Shown in pieces: positions 1 to 10,561 of a stretch of DNA of 64,000 nt. The notes beneath the pieces are model-generated. The model saw nothing but the letters and a program-made list of their open reading frames with translations, had not been told where the DNA came from and ran no database searches. This DNA is from Promicromonospora iranensis. Its GTDB lineage: Bacteria > Actinomycetota > Actinomycetes > Actinomycetales > Cellulomonadaceae. The position numbers were made by a program, and so were the translations under genes. The DNA lies in NCBI RefSeq assembly GCF_028994775.1, contig NZ_JAJQMN010000005.1, positions 372,001 to 436,000 on the forward strand, given 5' to 3'. Each line of letters starts with the position of its first letter. Position 1 is the first letter of the stretch.

Positions 1-174
1 CCGGCGAAGCGGACAGCCGTGTTCGAGCGCGAGATCTGGCACCCCGTGGCGCGGTCCGCGCGCGTACCGCGCGACGTCAGCGAGGCGCTCGTCGCCGCGG
101 TGGAGCGCTACCGCAAGGGCTCGATCTCCACGTCGGGCCTCGTGCGCGCGATCGGCAGCGCGCACGCCGCCTGA
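1..174 (+). CDS. C-terminal end of an unidentified protein (partial)
   Basis: The frame is open from base 1 to a TGA at 172-174 and gives 57 residues; the start lies outside the window. The fragment is basic and mixed helical (it reads PAKRTAVFERE, then ERYRKGS, and ends IGSAHAA) and has no motif I can assign. Codon use is that of a GC-rich actinobacterial gene with strong third-position GC, so it is probably real coding sequence. It is followed by a long gap, so it is likely the last gene of its transcription unit. Function unknown. Confidence 0.55.
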   Translation, partial: PAKRTAVFEREIWHPVARSARVPRDVSEALVAAVERYRKGSISTSGLVRAIGSAHAA

Positions 175-502
175 CCGAGCTCGACCCGCTCGGCATCCGA
201 CCGGACGCTCTGCGGCCGCCCGCCCTGTCCTCGGACGCCCTCCACCCGGGCGCCGGTGCCTGGATCCACCGCGCCTTGCGGCGCGCAGGAATTCCGCATC
301 GCGGCAAACTCGCCGGCCCGGTCGGCCATGGTTCGCCCTCGCCGGCCCTTGCCCTACCTTCAGGCGGCCGAGGAACATTCGTGGCACGGACGAGCACACG
401 ACATGGGGCTCGTGCGCCGAACGCACCAGACGTCACGTCCTGCCCTCTCTCTCAGTGGGGCACCGAACGAGGCAGCCTGGCGACCAGGAGGACGGAGCGG
501 CG
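175..502. other. gene-free stretch upstream of the lipoprotein gene
   Basis: About 330 bases without a convincing gene. Open frames here on either strand are short, arginine/proline-rich translations typical of high-GC noise and have no ribosome binding site. The only clear signal is the AGGAGG at 487-492 belonging to the next gene. No strong terminator or promoter is recognisable. Confidence 0.5.
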
Positions 503-1069
503 ATGCGACCGCAGGCGAGGGCCGTCCTCAGCATGATCAGTGCGATAGGCACGTTCGCGCTCCTCGGCGGCTGCATGGCCGATGCGGGGGCCGCCGACTT
601 CCCGGCGCCCGAGGACTACGGGACCGTCGAGCAGCTGGTCGCCGACGCCGACGTCGTCGCCCTGGTGGAGGCCGGTGACGCGGCGGTCGACGTCGTCGAC
701 GGCGTGCCCTACACCCGCACCGAGCTTCAGCTGCGCAAGGTGCTGCTGGGTGCCGTGGCGAAGAACGCGAGCCTCGCGGTGACCCAGGTCGGGTCCGCGT
801 CGTCCCCGGCCGGAGGCGGGCTGCCCGCCGTCCTGCGGGCCGGCCGGGAGTACGTGGTCGTCCTGCATCGCACGGAGGCGGGCGAGTTCGAGGTGGTCGG
901 GCCGGGCGTCTGGCGGGCCGACACGCTGGGGACCAGCCTGACCCTCCACACCGCGATGCTGCACTGCGTCCCCGCGGCGATCCCGCACGTGACCACGCCG
1001 TGGGACCTCGAGGTGCAGCTGGGCAAGGCGGCGGAATCCCTCGGCACGAGCGTGATCGGCAGCGACTGA
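503..1069 (+). CDS. putative secreted lipoprotein
   Basis: A 188-residue protein with a lipoprotein signal: basic start MRPQAR, hydrophobic stretch to about residue 20, then the lipobox LGGC, so the mature protein should be acylated on that cysteine and sit on the outer face of the membrane. The rest is an acidic, beta-rich extracytoplasmic domain with no family I recognise; YVVVLHR near the middle looks like a core strand. The ATG at 503 was chosen over an upstream in-frame ATG at 455 because AGGAGG lies at 487-492 and the signal peptide begins directly here. Function unknown. Confidence 0.75.
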   Translation: MRPQARAVLSMISAIGTFALLGGCMADAGAADFPAPEDYGTVEQLVADADVVALVEAGDAAVDVVDGVPYTRTELQLRKVLLGAVAKNASLAVTQVGSASSPAGGGLPAVLRAGREYVVVLHRTEAGEFEVVGPGVWRADTLGTSLTLHTAMLHCVPAAIPHVTTPWDLEVQLGKAAESLGTSVIGSD

Positions 1070-1105
1070 CCGGGACAGACTGACCGGGGCAGACTGACTC
1101 GGACA
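1064..1105. repeat. three 14-bp tandem repeats at the lipoprotein gene end
   Basis: The unit GACTGACCGGGACA is repeated at 1064-1077, 1078-1091 and 1092-1105 with one or two changes, followed by a broken fourth copy. The first copy contains the stop codon of the lipoprotein gene, and the array fills the gap to the next start. It looks like slippage expansion rather than a binding site. Confidence 0.7.
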
Positions 1106-1115
1106 GACTGGATGC

Positions 1116-1922
1116 ATGACGCGCAGTCTCGTTCTCACCGCTGACGACGCCGGCACCGACCCCGACGCCGACCGCGAGATCGCCGCCCTGCTGGCCGGCT
1201 CGCCGCTGACGGCGGTCGGCGTCATCACCGCACACCTCGACGGCGAGGACAGCGAGCAGGCCTCTGGCGCCCTCCGGGCCGTCGAGCTCGTCGCCCGCGC
1301 CGCGCCGGACGTCGCGCCCGGTGTGCACGTGGTGCTCCCGAACCCTGCGCCGCCCGGCGGCTTCGACGACGTCGTCGACCGGGTCACCGCCCAGATCGAC
1401 GCACTGGCTCGGGCCACGGCCGCCGTCGGCTCACCCCCACCGGACCGCCTGGACTCCCACCAGGGCACGCTCTACGGGCTGTCGGGGCGCTCCTACCTGG
1501 GCGAGGCGATCTCGGTGTGCGCCCGGCGTGGCCTGGCGTTCCGCCTCCCTCGCGGCCTGGAGCTGTACGGGGACGACGACCCGCTGCTCACGACGCCCGA
1601 CGTGCGGGCGCGGCACGCGAGCGCGGTAGCGGCGGCGGACGACGCAGGGGTGCGCCTGCCACGGGTCATCGCCACCCACCGCGGCGGCGACGCCGAGGCA
1701 CGGGACTACGCGACCCTGCGAGACCGCTACCTGCGCCTCCTGGACCGGCTGCCCGAGGGGACGAGCGAGATCTTCCTGCACCCGGCGCCGGACACGGCAC
1801 GTCTGCGGGAGCTGTCGGCGGGGTGGTGGCGCAAGCGGACCTGGGAGCTGCGGCTGCTCGGTGATCCGGTCTTCACCCGCGAGATCGAGCGGCAGGGCAT
1901 CGACCTCGTCGGCAGGTGGTGA
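1116..1922 (+). CDS. YdjC/ChbG-family carbohydrate deacetylase
   Basis: A 268-residue protein of the YdjC/ChbG family, metal-dependent deacetylases that remove N-acetyl groups from chito-oligosaccharides and related sugars in the cytoplasm. The N-terminal TADDAG gives the metal-binding aspartates of this fold; DSHQGTLYG in the middle and EIFLHPAPD near residue 225 supply the histidines expected from the family. Length is normal. The stop codon overlaps the start of the downstream sugar symporter, so the two are almost certainly co-transcribed and translationally coupled. The substrate is inferred to be the sugar taken up by that transporter; which sugar cannot be told. Confidence 0.8.
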   Translation: MTRSLVLTADDAGTDPDADREIAALLAGSPLTAVGVITAHLDGEDSEQASGALRAVELVARAAPDVAPGVHVVLPNPAPPGGFDDVVDRVTAQIDALARATAAVGSPPPDRLDSHQGTLYGLSGRSYLGEAISVCARRGLAFRLPRGLELYGDDDPLLTTPDVRARHASAVAAADDAGVRLPRVIATHRGGDAEARDYATLRDRYLRLLDRLPEGTSEIFLHPAPDTARLRELSAGWWRKRTWELRLLGDPVFTREIERQGIDLVGRW

Positions 1923-3454
1923 GTAGGCTCGCCGACGTGGACGCCGAGCATGCGGCACCGGGCGCGCCGGCGAGCGAGCCCCCGGCAACGTCATCACGCA
2001 CGGACACGCCGGCGCACCCGAGCACGTCACCGATGCGCTACGGCGTCGGCATGTTCGGCACCTCGCTGCCGATCAACCTCGTCAAGGGCTCGATGCTCTA
2101 CGTGTACGTCGAGCTGCTCGGCCTGGACGCCGTCGTCTACGCGACCGTCTATGCGGTGTACGGGGTGCTCGACGCGCTGGACAACCCCGTCTTCGGGCAC
2201 CTGTCGGACCGCACACGCTCGCGCTGGGGGCGGCGTCGGCCGTATCTGGTGACCGGTGCGCTGGTGCTGGCCTGCACGACGATCGCCCTGTTCTCGGTGC
2301 CCGGACCGGTGGCCGACTCCGCGGTGGGGCTCGCCGTGTGGTTCGCGGTGTTCGCCATCACCACCGAGATGGCCGACTCGCTGATCAACGCCAGCTACGG
2401 CGCGCTGCTGCCCGAGCTGTTCACGCACGAGCGGCGCCGCGCGACGGCGAACGCCGTGCGGCAGGGAGCCCAGCTCATCGCGCTGGTGATCGCGCTGGCA
2501 CTGACGCCTGTCCTGGCGCGGAACGTGCTGGGCACCGAGGGGTCGACCGTCGGGTACGGGCGCCTCGCGGTGATCTTCGCGGTGGTCGCGGCCGCGGTGA
2601 TCCTGTGGACGGCGTTCGGGGTCCGCGAGGACCCGGCACTCGACGCGGAGCCCAAACCGCTGTTCTTCCGGTCGGTCGGACAGATCCTGTCGACGTCCCA
2701 GTTCTGGACCGTCGGCGTCGTCAACGCCTGCTACGGGTCGGCGATGGCGCTGGTCCTGGGCGGTCTGCAGCTCTACGTGCACCACACGCTGGGCGGTTCG
2801 GCGCTGGACGCGAGCATCCTGCAGCTGGTCGTGATCCTCGTGGCGATCGGGATGCTGAGCGTGTGGGCCGCCGTCGTGCGGCGCAAGGGCGCCGCGTGGA
2901 CGTGGCGGCTCGCGCTACCGGTCGCAGCCGTCGGGTTCGTGCCGATGTACTTCGCGACGGACCTGGTCACGGGGATCCTCGCCGGGCTCGCCGTCGCCGT
3001 CGGCTACTCCGGCGTGCTCGCCACGAACGACCTGGTCATCGCCCGCGTGCTCGACGCCGACGCCGCCCGCCACGGCACCCACCGCAGCGGGCTCTTCCTG
3101 GCGGCGTTCGGCGTGCTGGGCCGGCTCAACGGCCTGGTGACGGCCGCGGCGCTGGCGTCGCTCGCGCTCTGGTTCGGCTACCGCTCGGGCGCCGACCCCG
3201 GCCCGGACCCCGGGCAGGCGTTCCGTGTCTACCTGTCCCTGTACCCGTTCGCGCTGCTCCTGGTCGGCACGGCCGTCTCGCGGTTCATCAGGCTTCCCGC
3301 GGCGCCGCAGGAGGCGGGCTCGCCGTACGGTCCGGACACAGGTCCGGATGCAGGTCCGGATGCAGGTCCGGACACAGATCCCGACACGGATCCGGATCCA
3401 GGTCCGCGTCCTGGTCCGACCGCCGGGTCCGGCACCGGACCGGTCACGCGCTGA
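1916..3454 (+). CDS. GPH-type sugar:cation symporter (MFS)
   Basis: A 512-residue transporter with about 12 membrane segments, of the glycoside-pentoside-hexuronide:cation symporter family. Family-like features are an opening MRYGVGMFG, the loop DNPVFGHLSDRTRSRWGRRRP after helix 2, and NDLVIARVLDADAARHGTHRSG in the second half. The first conserved residue is near codon 40, so the GTG at 1916, which overlaps the deacetylase stop, gives a polar 39-residue extension; GTG 1937 or ATG 2033 are alternative starts. The C-terminal tail is a GPD-type proline/aspartate repeat made by a 12-bp tandem repeat. It probably imports an oligosaccharide for the deacetylase. Its 3' end overlaps the opposing PHP gene by 11 bases. 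Confidence 0.88.
   Translation: MVSRLADVDAEHAAPGAPASEPPATSSRTDTPAHPSTSPMRYGVGMFGTSLPINLVKGSMLYVYVELLGLDAVVYATVYAVYGVLDALDNPVFGHLSDRTRSRWGRRRPYLVTGALVLACTTIALFSVPGPVADSAVGLAVWFAVFAITTEMADSLINASYGALLPELFTHERRRATANAVRQGAQLIALVIALALTPVLARNVLGTEGSTVGYGRLAVIFAVVAAAVILWTAFGVREDPALDAEPKPLFFRSVGQILSTSQFWTVGVVNACYGSAMALVLGGLQLYVHHTLGGSALDASILQLVVILVAIGMLSVWAAVVRRKGAAWTWRLALPVAAVGFVPMYFATDLVTGILAGLAVAVGYSGVLATNDLVIARVLDADAARHGTHRSGLFLAAFGVLGRLNGLVTAAALASLALWFGYRSGADPGPDPGQAFRVYLSLYPFALLLVGTAVSRFIRLPAAPQEAGSPYGPDTGPDAGPDAGPDTDPDTDPDPGPRPGPTAGSGTGPVTR
3329..3376 (+). repeat. 12-bp tandem repeat in the symporter tail
   Basis: Four near-identical copies of GGTCCGGATGCA, decaying to about 3418, encode a Gly-Pro-Asp-(Ala/Thr) repeat at the cytoplasmic C-terminus of the symporter. 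Probably a slippage product, variable between strains. Confidence 0.8.
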
Positions 3455-4738
3455 TCGCGAGCAGCGTCCGGTCGGCCGCCTCCAGCCGGTACGGCCCGCG
3501 CTCGGGCGGCGCGGAGAACGTCACGCGGTCCCCACGGACGCGCCGCCTGCGGTCGGTGCCGCCGGACGGTACGCCCTCGACCAGGGTCGTGCCGTCCGCG
3601 TCGACGGCGACCAGGTCGTCGCCCACGCGCACCAGAGCGGGTTCGCCCGGACCTGGGAAGCGGCTGATGGCGGTTCTCCCGTGGCGGACGGCGTCAAGGA
3701 TCGCCTCGGGCGTGCGGTCCTCGGCGGCGACCCAGGTGGTGGGCGTGCCGGGCGGGAAGCCCTGGTCGGGCGTGTGGAAGTCGCTGCCGCCCAGGAACAC
3801 GGGCCGGTTGGCCGGGGCGCTCTCCGTGCCATCGGTGCCTGACCCGTCGAAGCCGCGCAGGTAGGCCCACGGTCCGGTAGCCGTCAGGTCCAGGAACCAC
3901 GAGATGTGCCAGAGCTCGAGGAACCCGGTCCGCACCGGGTACAGCCACGCGCAGTCGTCCTGGATCGGGTGGTTCACGGACAGGATCCCGCCCCGCTCCT
4001 CGACGTCCGACAGCCACTGCGCCGCCGGGCGCCGGAAGTCCACCCAGCCGATGTCGCCGAACGCGTTGGCGTGGCCGGCGTGCGTCGTCACCTCCTGCCC
4101 GGGCAGGAGACACGTGTCGTACGCGGTGCCCACGTCCGGCAGGTGCGCGTGGTGCGAGACGGTGTTGTGGTCGGTCACGGCGAGGAAGTCCAGGCCCCGG
4201 CCCGCGGCGGCGGCCGTGAGCTGGGCGATGCTCAGTGTCCCGTCCGAGTGCGTGGTGTGGGCGTGCAGGTCGCCCGCGTACCAGGTCAGGCCGTCCGGCG
4301 CGGGCAGGTCCCGCCCCAGCCGGGTACGCCCCGGTCCGCTCCCGGTGCCCGACGGCGGGGGCGGGGCGGGCGGCTCGTCCTCGACCCCGCCGGCGTCCAC
4401 CCCCGTGGTGATCGTGACGGTGACGTCGACGGGCTCGGCAGGCATCCCGTGCAGACCGAGGACCACCGCCCACCGGCCCGGGACGAGCTCACCGGGTTCG
4501 TACCCGGGGGTCGCGGCGTCCGGCGTGATCGCGAAGCGGGACCGGGCGCCGCCCGACCATCCGCGCCAGCGTTCCGGGTCACGGCAGCCCAGGTCGATCA
4601 CCGCGGCGTCCTTGTCGTACGCGAGGGTGACCTCCAGGGCGCGGGGAGCGCGTCCGGTGGGTATCTCGAACGGCACCTCGAGGTACCGATTCTCGATCTG
4701 GTCGTCGATCGACAGCCGCAGGCGGCGCTCCTCGCGGG

Positions 4739-4742
<4 letters not shown>
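3444..4742 (-). CDS. CehA/McbA-type PHP-domain metallohydrolase
   Basis: A 432-residue protein: an N-terminal beta domain (about 1-150) and a PHP domain whose metal-binding motifs are all present: DLHAHTTHSDG (158-168), TDHNT (190-194), GQEVTTHAGHANAFG, a lone NHP, and GSDFH near the end. CehA/McbA-type PHP proteins hydrolyse phosphoester or carbamate bonds; the substrate here is unknown. The ATG at 4742 overlaps the stop of the upstream S9 peptidase gene (ATGA), so the two form a coupled operon. The upstream extension of the frame is antisense-like Arg/Pro sequence and was rejected. A proline-rich linker (about 122-140) precedes the PHP domain. Confidence 0.85.
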
Positions 4743-6787
<2,045 letters not shown>

Positions 6788-6846
6788 GCAGGCAACCTAG
6801 CGGCAGTGCGCCGCGGTTGTCCCGGGGTTGGTCCGGTCGCGGGTGG

Positions 6847-7263
6847 TCAGCCGGCGGCCGGGTGCTGCTCCATGTAGTGCGGGTTGTACATGACGCCGAG
6901 GACGTTCCCGAACGGGTCCACGACGGACGCGGTGACGAACCCCGCCTCACGGGGCGTGACGGGCTGGTACTCGGTGGCGCCCAGCTCATGGAGCCGCACC
7001 AGCGTGCCCTCCAGGTCGTCGACGTGCCAGTACATGACCGCACCGCCTGGCTCCGCGGGGAAGCCCGGCGGTGCGTAGGCGCGGCTCACGATCCCGAGCT
7101 CGGCCTGCTTGTCACCGATCCGGAACTCCGCGTAGGCGAGCACACCGTCCGGCCCGGACCGCTCGAAGTACGGCTCGACGCCGAGCAGCTGCGTGTACCA
7201 GGCGGCGGCCGCCGCGACGTCGTCGGCCCAGTAGCTGATGGTGGCAAATCCGCGAAGGTTCAT
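6847..7263 (-). CDS. VOC-family (glyoxalase/bleomycin-resistance fold) protein
   Basis: A 138-residue single-domain protein with the beta-alpha-beta-beta-beta repeat of the vicinal oxygen chelate superfamily: ISYWADDVAAAAAWYTQLLG opens the first half and MYWHVDDLEGTLVRLHELG the second, ending with the typical DPFGNVLGVMYNPHY. Members bind a metal and act as dioxygenases, isomerases or binding proteins; the substrate is not predictable. The ATG at 7263 begins just before the first strand; longer upstream readings are noise. It stands alone between the S9 gene and the KfrA-like gene. Confidence 0.8.
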   Translation of the reverse strand: MNLRGFATISYWADDVAAAAAWYTQLLGVEPYFERSGPDGVLAYAEFRIGDKQAELGIVSRAYAPPGFPAEPGGAVMYWHVDDLEGTLVRLHELGATEYQPVTPREAGFVTASVVDPFGNVLGVMYNPHYMEQHPAAG

Positions 7264-7330
7264 CAGGCCATCACAGCACCTGCCACTGACACCGCGGCGC
7301 GCGGCCGGCAACCGGCTGGTGGTCGAGCGC

Positions 7331-8287
7331 TCAGCGGCTCGACACCTCTGCGTGCTCCCCGGCGTCCGAGGAGCCCGCACGTGCACCGGCAGCCGCCGAC
7401 TCCAGCGCCTCCCGCAGCCCCGCGGCCGTGCCCTCGGCCCGTGACTGGGCGGCGATGGCCGCCATCCGGGCCTGCTCGGCCTCGGCGGCCTGCCCGCGCG
7501 CCGACTCCAGCGCCTCCCGGGACGCCGAGAGCTCGCCCTCGAGCCGGGCGACCGACGCTTCCGCGGCCGAGCGGGCGGCCTCTGCCGCCCCACGATCCCG
7601 GTGAGCCTGGGCGGCGTCGGACCGGGCGGCCTCGAGCGCCGCGCGAACATCGGCCAGCGACTCCCGCAGTCCTACGGCGGCGCCCTCCGCCTGCGCACGG
7701 GCGGCCTCGGCGTCGGACCGGGCGCGTTCGGCAGCCACCGTCGCGGACCGCTCCCGCACGAGCTCGTCCCGCGCGGCGTCGAGCGCCTGACGCACGGTGG
7801 ACAGGTCACCCTCCAGCCGGGCGGATGCCGCCACGGCGTCCGCCCGCTCTTTCTCCGCGGTGGCGCGTTCCTCCTCGGCGGACCGCGCGTACTCGCGGGC
7901 CGACTCCAGGACCGCACGGAACTGGGCGAGCTCCGCATCGGCCTCGTCGACACGGGCGGCCAGGGCGTCCGCCTCGCCGACGACGGCGGTCAGGGCCTCG
8001 TCCTGTGCGGCGGCCGCCGCCTCGTGCTCGGAGCGCGCCACCTCGACCGCAGCGCCCCACAGGGCGTCGAGCCCACGGTCCACCAGCGCCGTGACCGCGG
8101 GGGGCAGGTCAGGGAGCGCCTGACGAGCCTCGTCCTCCGCGGCCTTCGTGTCCCGCCACTCCCGCAGGTACTTCGTCGCCGCGGCGTTGGAGCAGCCGGC
8201 GCGCTCGCGCACGTTCGTCACCGTGACCGCCACGCCGTCGGCAGTCAGTGCCTCGGCAGCCTGGAAGACCCGTTCCCTGTCCCGCAC
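7331..8287 (-). CDS. KfrA-like DNA-binding protein with long coiled coil
   Basis: A 318-residue protein that starts with a KfrA_N-type helix-turn-helix (about 1-60; VFQAAEALTADG, then GCSNAAATKYLREWR) followed by a nearly continuous Ala/Glu/Arg-rich coiled coil to the C-terminus. Two segments of the coil (about 155-225 and 245-300) resemble each other, both with ARLEG(D/E)LS and AAGLRE-type motifs, so part of it is an internal duplication. KfrA proteins are known from plasmids, where they repress their own gene and help organise plasmid DNA; here a chromosomal copy is inferred. The GTG at 8287 starts the HTH. Repeats upstream at 8323-8360 and 8458-8471 are candidate autoregulatory sites. Confidence 0.75.
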   Translation of the reverse strand: MRDRERVFQAAEALTADGVAVTVTNVRERAGCSNAAATKYLREWRDTKAAEDEARQALPDLPPAVTALVDRGLDALWGAAVEVARSEHEAAAAAQDEALTAVVGEADALAARVDEADAELAQFRAVLESAREYARSAEEERATAEKERADAVAASARLEGDLSTVRQALDAARDELVRERSATVAAERARSDAEAARAQAEGAAVGLRESLADVRAALEAARSDAAQAHRDRGAAEAARSAAEASVARLEGELSASREALESARGQAAEAEQARMAAIAAQSRAEGTAAGLREALESAAAGARAGSSDAGEHAEVSSR

Positions 8288-8322
8288 GTCGTTCCCCGAT
8301 CATTCGTCCGTAGCGCCCACCC

Positions 8323-8360
8323 GTAGTAGTACGAGTAGTTTGGCAATACTACTCCTACTC
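8323..8360. promoter_or_regulatory. cluster of GAGTAG/CTACTC half-sites before the KfrA-like gene
   Basis: Just upstream of the KfrA-like start (8287) lie GTAGTAGTA at 8323, GAGTAG at 8333-8338, and CTACTC at 8349-8354 and 8355-8360. The GAGTAG and the first CTACTC form an inverted repeat with a 10-base AT-containing spacer. This position is where an autoregulator would bind; the link to the KfrA-like protein is inference. Confidence 0.5.
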
Positions 8361-8375
8361 GCCTCCCACAAAGTA

Positions 8376-8402
8376 CGCACCCGCTTTCCTGAAGCGGGTG
8401 CG
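8376..8402. terminator. perfect 11-bp hairpin, terminator or operator
   Basis: CGCACCCGCTT at 8376-8386 is exactly complementary to 8392-8402 across a 5-base loop. It lies downstream of the erythromycin-esterase-type gene and upstream of the KfrA-like gene, both on the minus strand. There is no T-tract beyond a TTT, so termination is plausible but unproven. Confidence 0.5.
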
Positions 8403-8457
8403 CACGACTGCTTTCACACCGGCTGAGCCGCTAGATATCGCCGATCCGACCGCCTCT

Positions 8458-8471
8458 GAGTAGCACTACTC
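8458..8471. promoter_or_regulatory. GAGTAG-CA-CTACTC palindrome
   Basis: A perfect 6-bp inverted repeat with a 2-base centre, built from the same half-site found at 8333-8360 before the KfrA-like gene. Probably another copy of the same operator, about 100 bp further upstream. Confidence 0.45.
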
Positions 8472-8547
8472 ATTCCGTCAGTGAGCAGATAGTGAGCGCT
8501 GGTGACGCCGCCAGCCACGACGGCCGACGCCGCGCGACACCCCCCCG

Positions 8548-9753
8548 CTACGGCTGCTCCGCATCCTTGACGAAGACGATGCCGTCAGTGCGTGCGAGGT
8601 GTGCCGGGTCGAGCGGGGCGTAACCGAACCAGGGGGACACACGGGCCTCCGGCCGGGCTTCCCCGAGTGCGCACGCCAGCCGTCCGGCGTCGACGAGGTG
8701 GTGATCTCCGGGGAGTGCGTACAGCATGCCTTCGACGGTGTCCGACGGCGGCGTGTCGACCCCCTGGTGTCGGATGGTGCCGACCGCCGTGGCCACGACC
8801 GCATACTGCGCACCGAGCTCGGCGTCGACAAGAGCCCCGGCGCCCCACCACTCCAGCCTCGGATGGTCCCACATGCGCATGGTGCTCAGGCCCCGCTGCA
8901 GGTGGCTGTTGTGGGCGTTCACCAGCACCGTGCCCCGCTCGGCGGCCGCGAGCAGGTTGGCCGCCATCATCGCGTCCCGCACCCCGAGCAGCCAGGTCAT
9001 GCGGCCCGGACCCGGGTCGGCCATCCAGAAGTGGTACCGCAGCAGCCCGGTAGCGGTGCGCCCGTACAACCGTGCCCGCTCCCAGTCCGTGGTTGAGGAC
9101 TCCGCGACCAGCTGGGGCGCCCGCGCGCCGAGCAGTGCCACGAGGTCGCCGGCGAGCAGCCGCAGCTCCCTGGCCTCGGCGGACTGCCCGACGGACCGGC
9201 TCGGATCCATCATCGCGGCGGGCTCGGTCCACCGGTCGTCGGCGCCGATCAAGCTCTCGAGGACGTCGCCGGTGCAGGGGAGCAGATCCTTGTCCACCCG
9301 GGCCGCCAGGTAGCCGTGCAGCCCGAGGAGAGCCTCCCGGGGGCTTGCCGCACCCGTGATCTCCAGCGGTCCGTCGATGCCGGCGAACCGGAGCCGGTCG
9401 GACGCCGGCCGGCCCTCGTTGTAGCCGCGCATCCAGCGCACCAGCTCGCGGTTGCCGGGGAACGCGCCCCACTCGTGACTGAAGCCGTGCGTCATGACCT
9501 CGTCGAGGTCACCCTCGCCCGTGGCGACGTAGTCGTCCACGAGCAGGCCCGCCAGACAGCTGCTCTCGAGGGCGATCGTCCGATAGCCCTCCTGCTCGAC
9601 GAGCTGCTGGAACAGCTCGTTGCGCACCGCGAGCAGGGTCTCCTCGCCGTGGGTCGGCTCACCCAGCCCGAGAATGCGCGGCCGGGTGGGCAGCAGTCGC
9701 ATGACCGCCGCGGAGTCGACGGGATACCTGATCTCCTGGATGCCTGTCGCCAT
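8548..9753 (-). CDS. erythromycin-esterase-family hydrolase
   Basis: A 401-residue protein of the EreA/EreB superfamily, which opens the lactone ring of macrolides or, in many distant members, hydrolyses unknown esters. The active-site signatures are LGEPTHGEE near the N-terminus (catalytic Glu and His), ALESS, and LVNAHNSHLQRG with the second conserved histidine. Length matches the family. It is divergent from a two-headed MerR regulator starting 47 bases away, so it is likely that regulator's target. Whether it confers macrolide resistance cannot be told from sequence; most chromosomal members are uncharacterised. Confidence 0.82.
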   Translation of the reverse strand: MATGIQEIRYPVDSAAVMRLLPTRPRILGLGEPTHGEETLLAVRNELFQQLVEQEGYRTIALESSCLAGLLVDDYVATGEGDLDEVMTHGFSHEWGAFPGNRELVRWMRGYNEGRPASDRLRFAGIDGPLEITGAASPREALLGLHGYLAARVDKDLLPCTGDVLESLIGADDRWTEPAAMMDPSRSVGQSAEARELRLLAGDLVALLGARAPQLVAESSTTDWERARLYGRTATGLLRYHFWMADPGPGRMTWLLGVRDAMMAANLLAAAERGTVLVNAHNSHLQRGLSTMRMWDHPRLEWWGAGALVDAELGAQYAVVATAVGTIRHQGVDTPPSDTVEGMLYALPGDHHLVDAGRLACALGEARPEARVSPWFGYAPLDPAHLARTDGIVFVKDAEQP

Positions 9754-9799
9754 TCCCTCAAAGGTATCGTTGAAGGCCCGGTTGAAACTTGCTGTTGAG

Positions 9800-10561
9800 A
9801 TGGGTGCACAGATGGATCCAGAGCCTCAAACCAGGACGCGGCTACGACCGGTCGATCTGGCGCGCGAGCACGGTCTGTCCACCCAGGCGGTCCGGAACTA
9901 CGAGGACGCGGGCATCCTCCCGGCAGCGGCACGGACACCGCACGGCTACCGCGTGTACGGCACGACGCATGCGCGCGCCCTGCGCGCGTTCCTCGCCCTG
10001 ATACCCGGCCACGGCCACCAGACGGCGACAGCGATCATGCGGGCACTGCACGACGACGCCGAGGCCGACGCCTACCGCCTCATCGACGAGAGCCACGCCC
10101 AGCTCCTCGAGGACCGCCGCACCCTCCATGCGGTGGAGGCAGCGCTCCGCGGCCTCGAACCCGCACCCGATCCTGGGTCCGCGCCCCGCAGGTCCGCGCC
10201 CGCCGACACGTTCATCGGGCCGCTCGCAGCGAAGCTCGGCATCCGGCCCGCGACGCTGCGGGCCTGGGAGCGTGCCGGGATCGTGCGTCCGCGCCGGGAC
10301 GCACAGACGGGCTACCGCGTCTACGACGAGGCGGCCGTGCGCGACGCGAAGCTCGCCCACCAGCTCCGGCGTGGCGGCTACCTGCTGGAGCAGATCGCCC
10401 CGCTGATCGCTCAGGTGCGCTCGGCCGGGGGAGTGGAACCCCTCGAGGCCACGCTGCGCGACTGGCACGGCAGGTTGGCGGCCCGCGGACGGGCGATGCT
10501 GGCCGGCGCCGGCGCGCTGGAGATGTACCTCCGCGCCCGGGACCAGGGCCGAGTCTCCTAG
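9800..10561 (+). CDS. TioE-like MerR regulator with two HTH domains
   Basis: A 253-residue protein carrying two MerR-type winged-helix domains in tandem: residues about 15-80 (LAREHGLSTQAVRNYEDAGI, then GYRVY) and about 140-205 (LGIRPATLRAWERAGIVRP, then GYRVYDE). This layout fits the TioE group of actinobacterial regulators. The ATG at 9800 (or 9812) lies just before the first HTH. The 47-base gap to the divergent esterase gene contains three TTGA(A/G) words and a weak TCAA-N8-TTGA inverted repeat (9758-9773) that could be the shared operator. Its 3' end overlaps the opposing APH gene by four bases. Inducer unknown. Confidence 0.85.
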   Translation: MGAQMDPEPQTRTRLRPVDLAREHGLSTQAVRNYEDAGILPAAARTPHGYRVYGTTHARALRAFLALIPGHGHQTATAIMRALHDDAEADAYRLIDESHAQLLEDRRTLHAVEAALRGLEPAPDPGSAPRRSAPADTFIGPLAAKLGIRPATLRAWERAGIVRPRRDAQTGYRVYDEAAVRDAKLAHQLRRGGYLLEQIAPLIAQVRSAGGVEPLEATLRDWHGRLAARGRAMLAGAGALEMYLRARDQGRVS

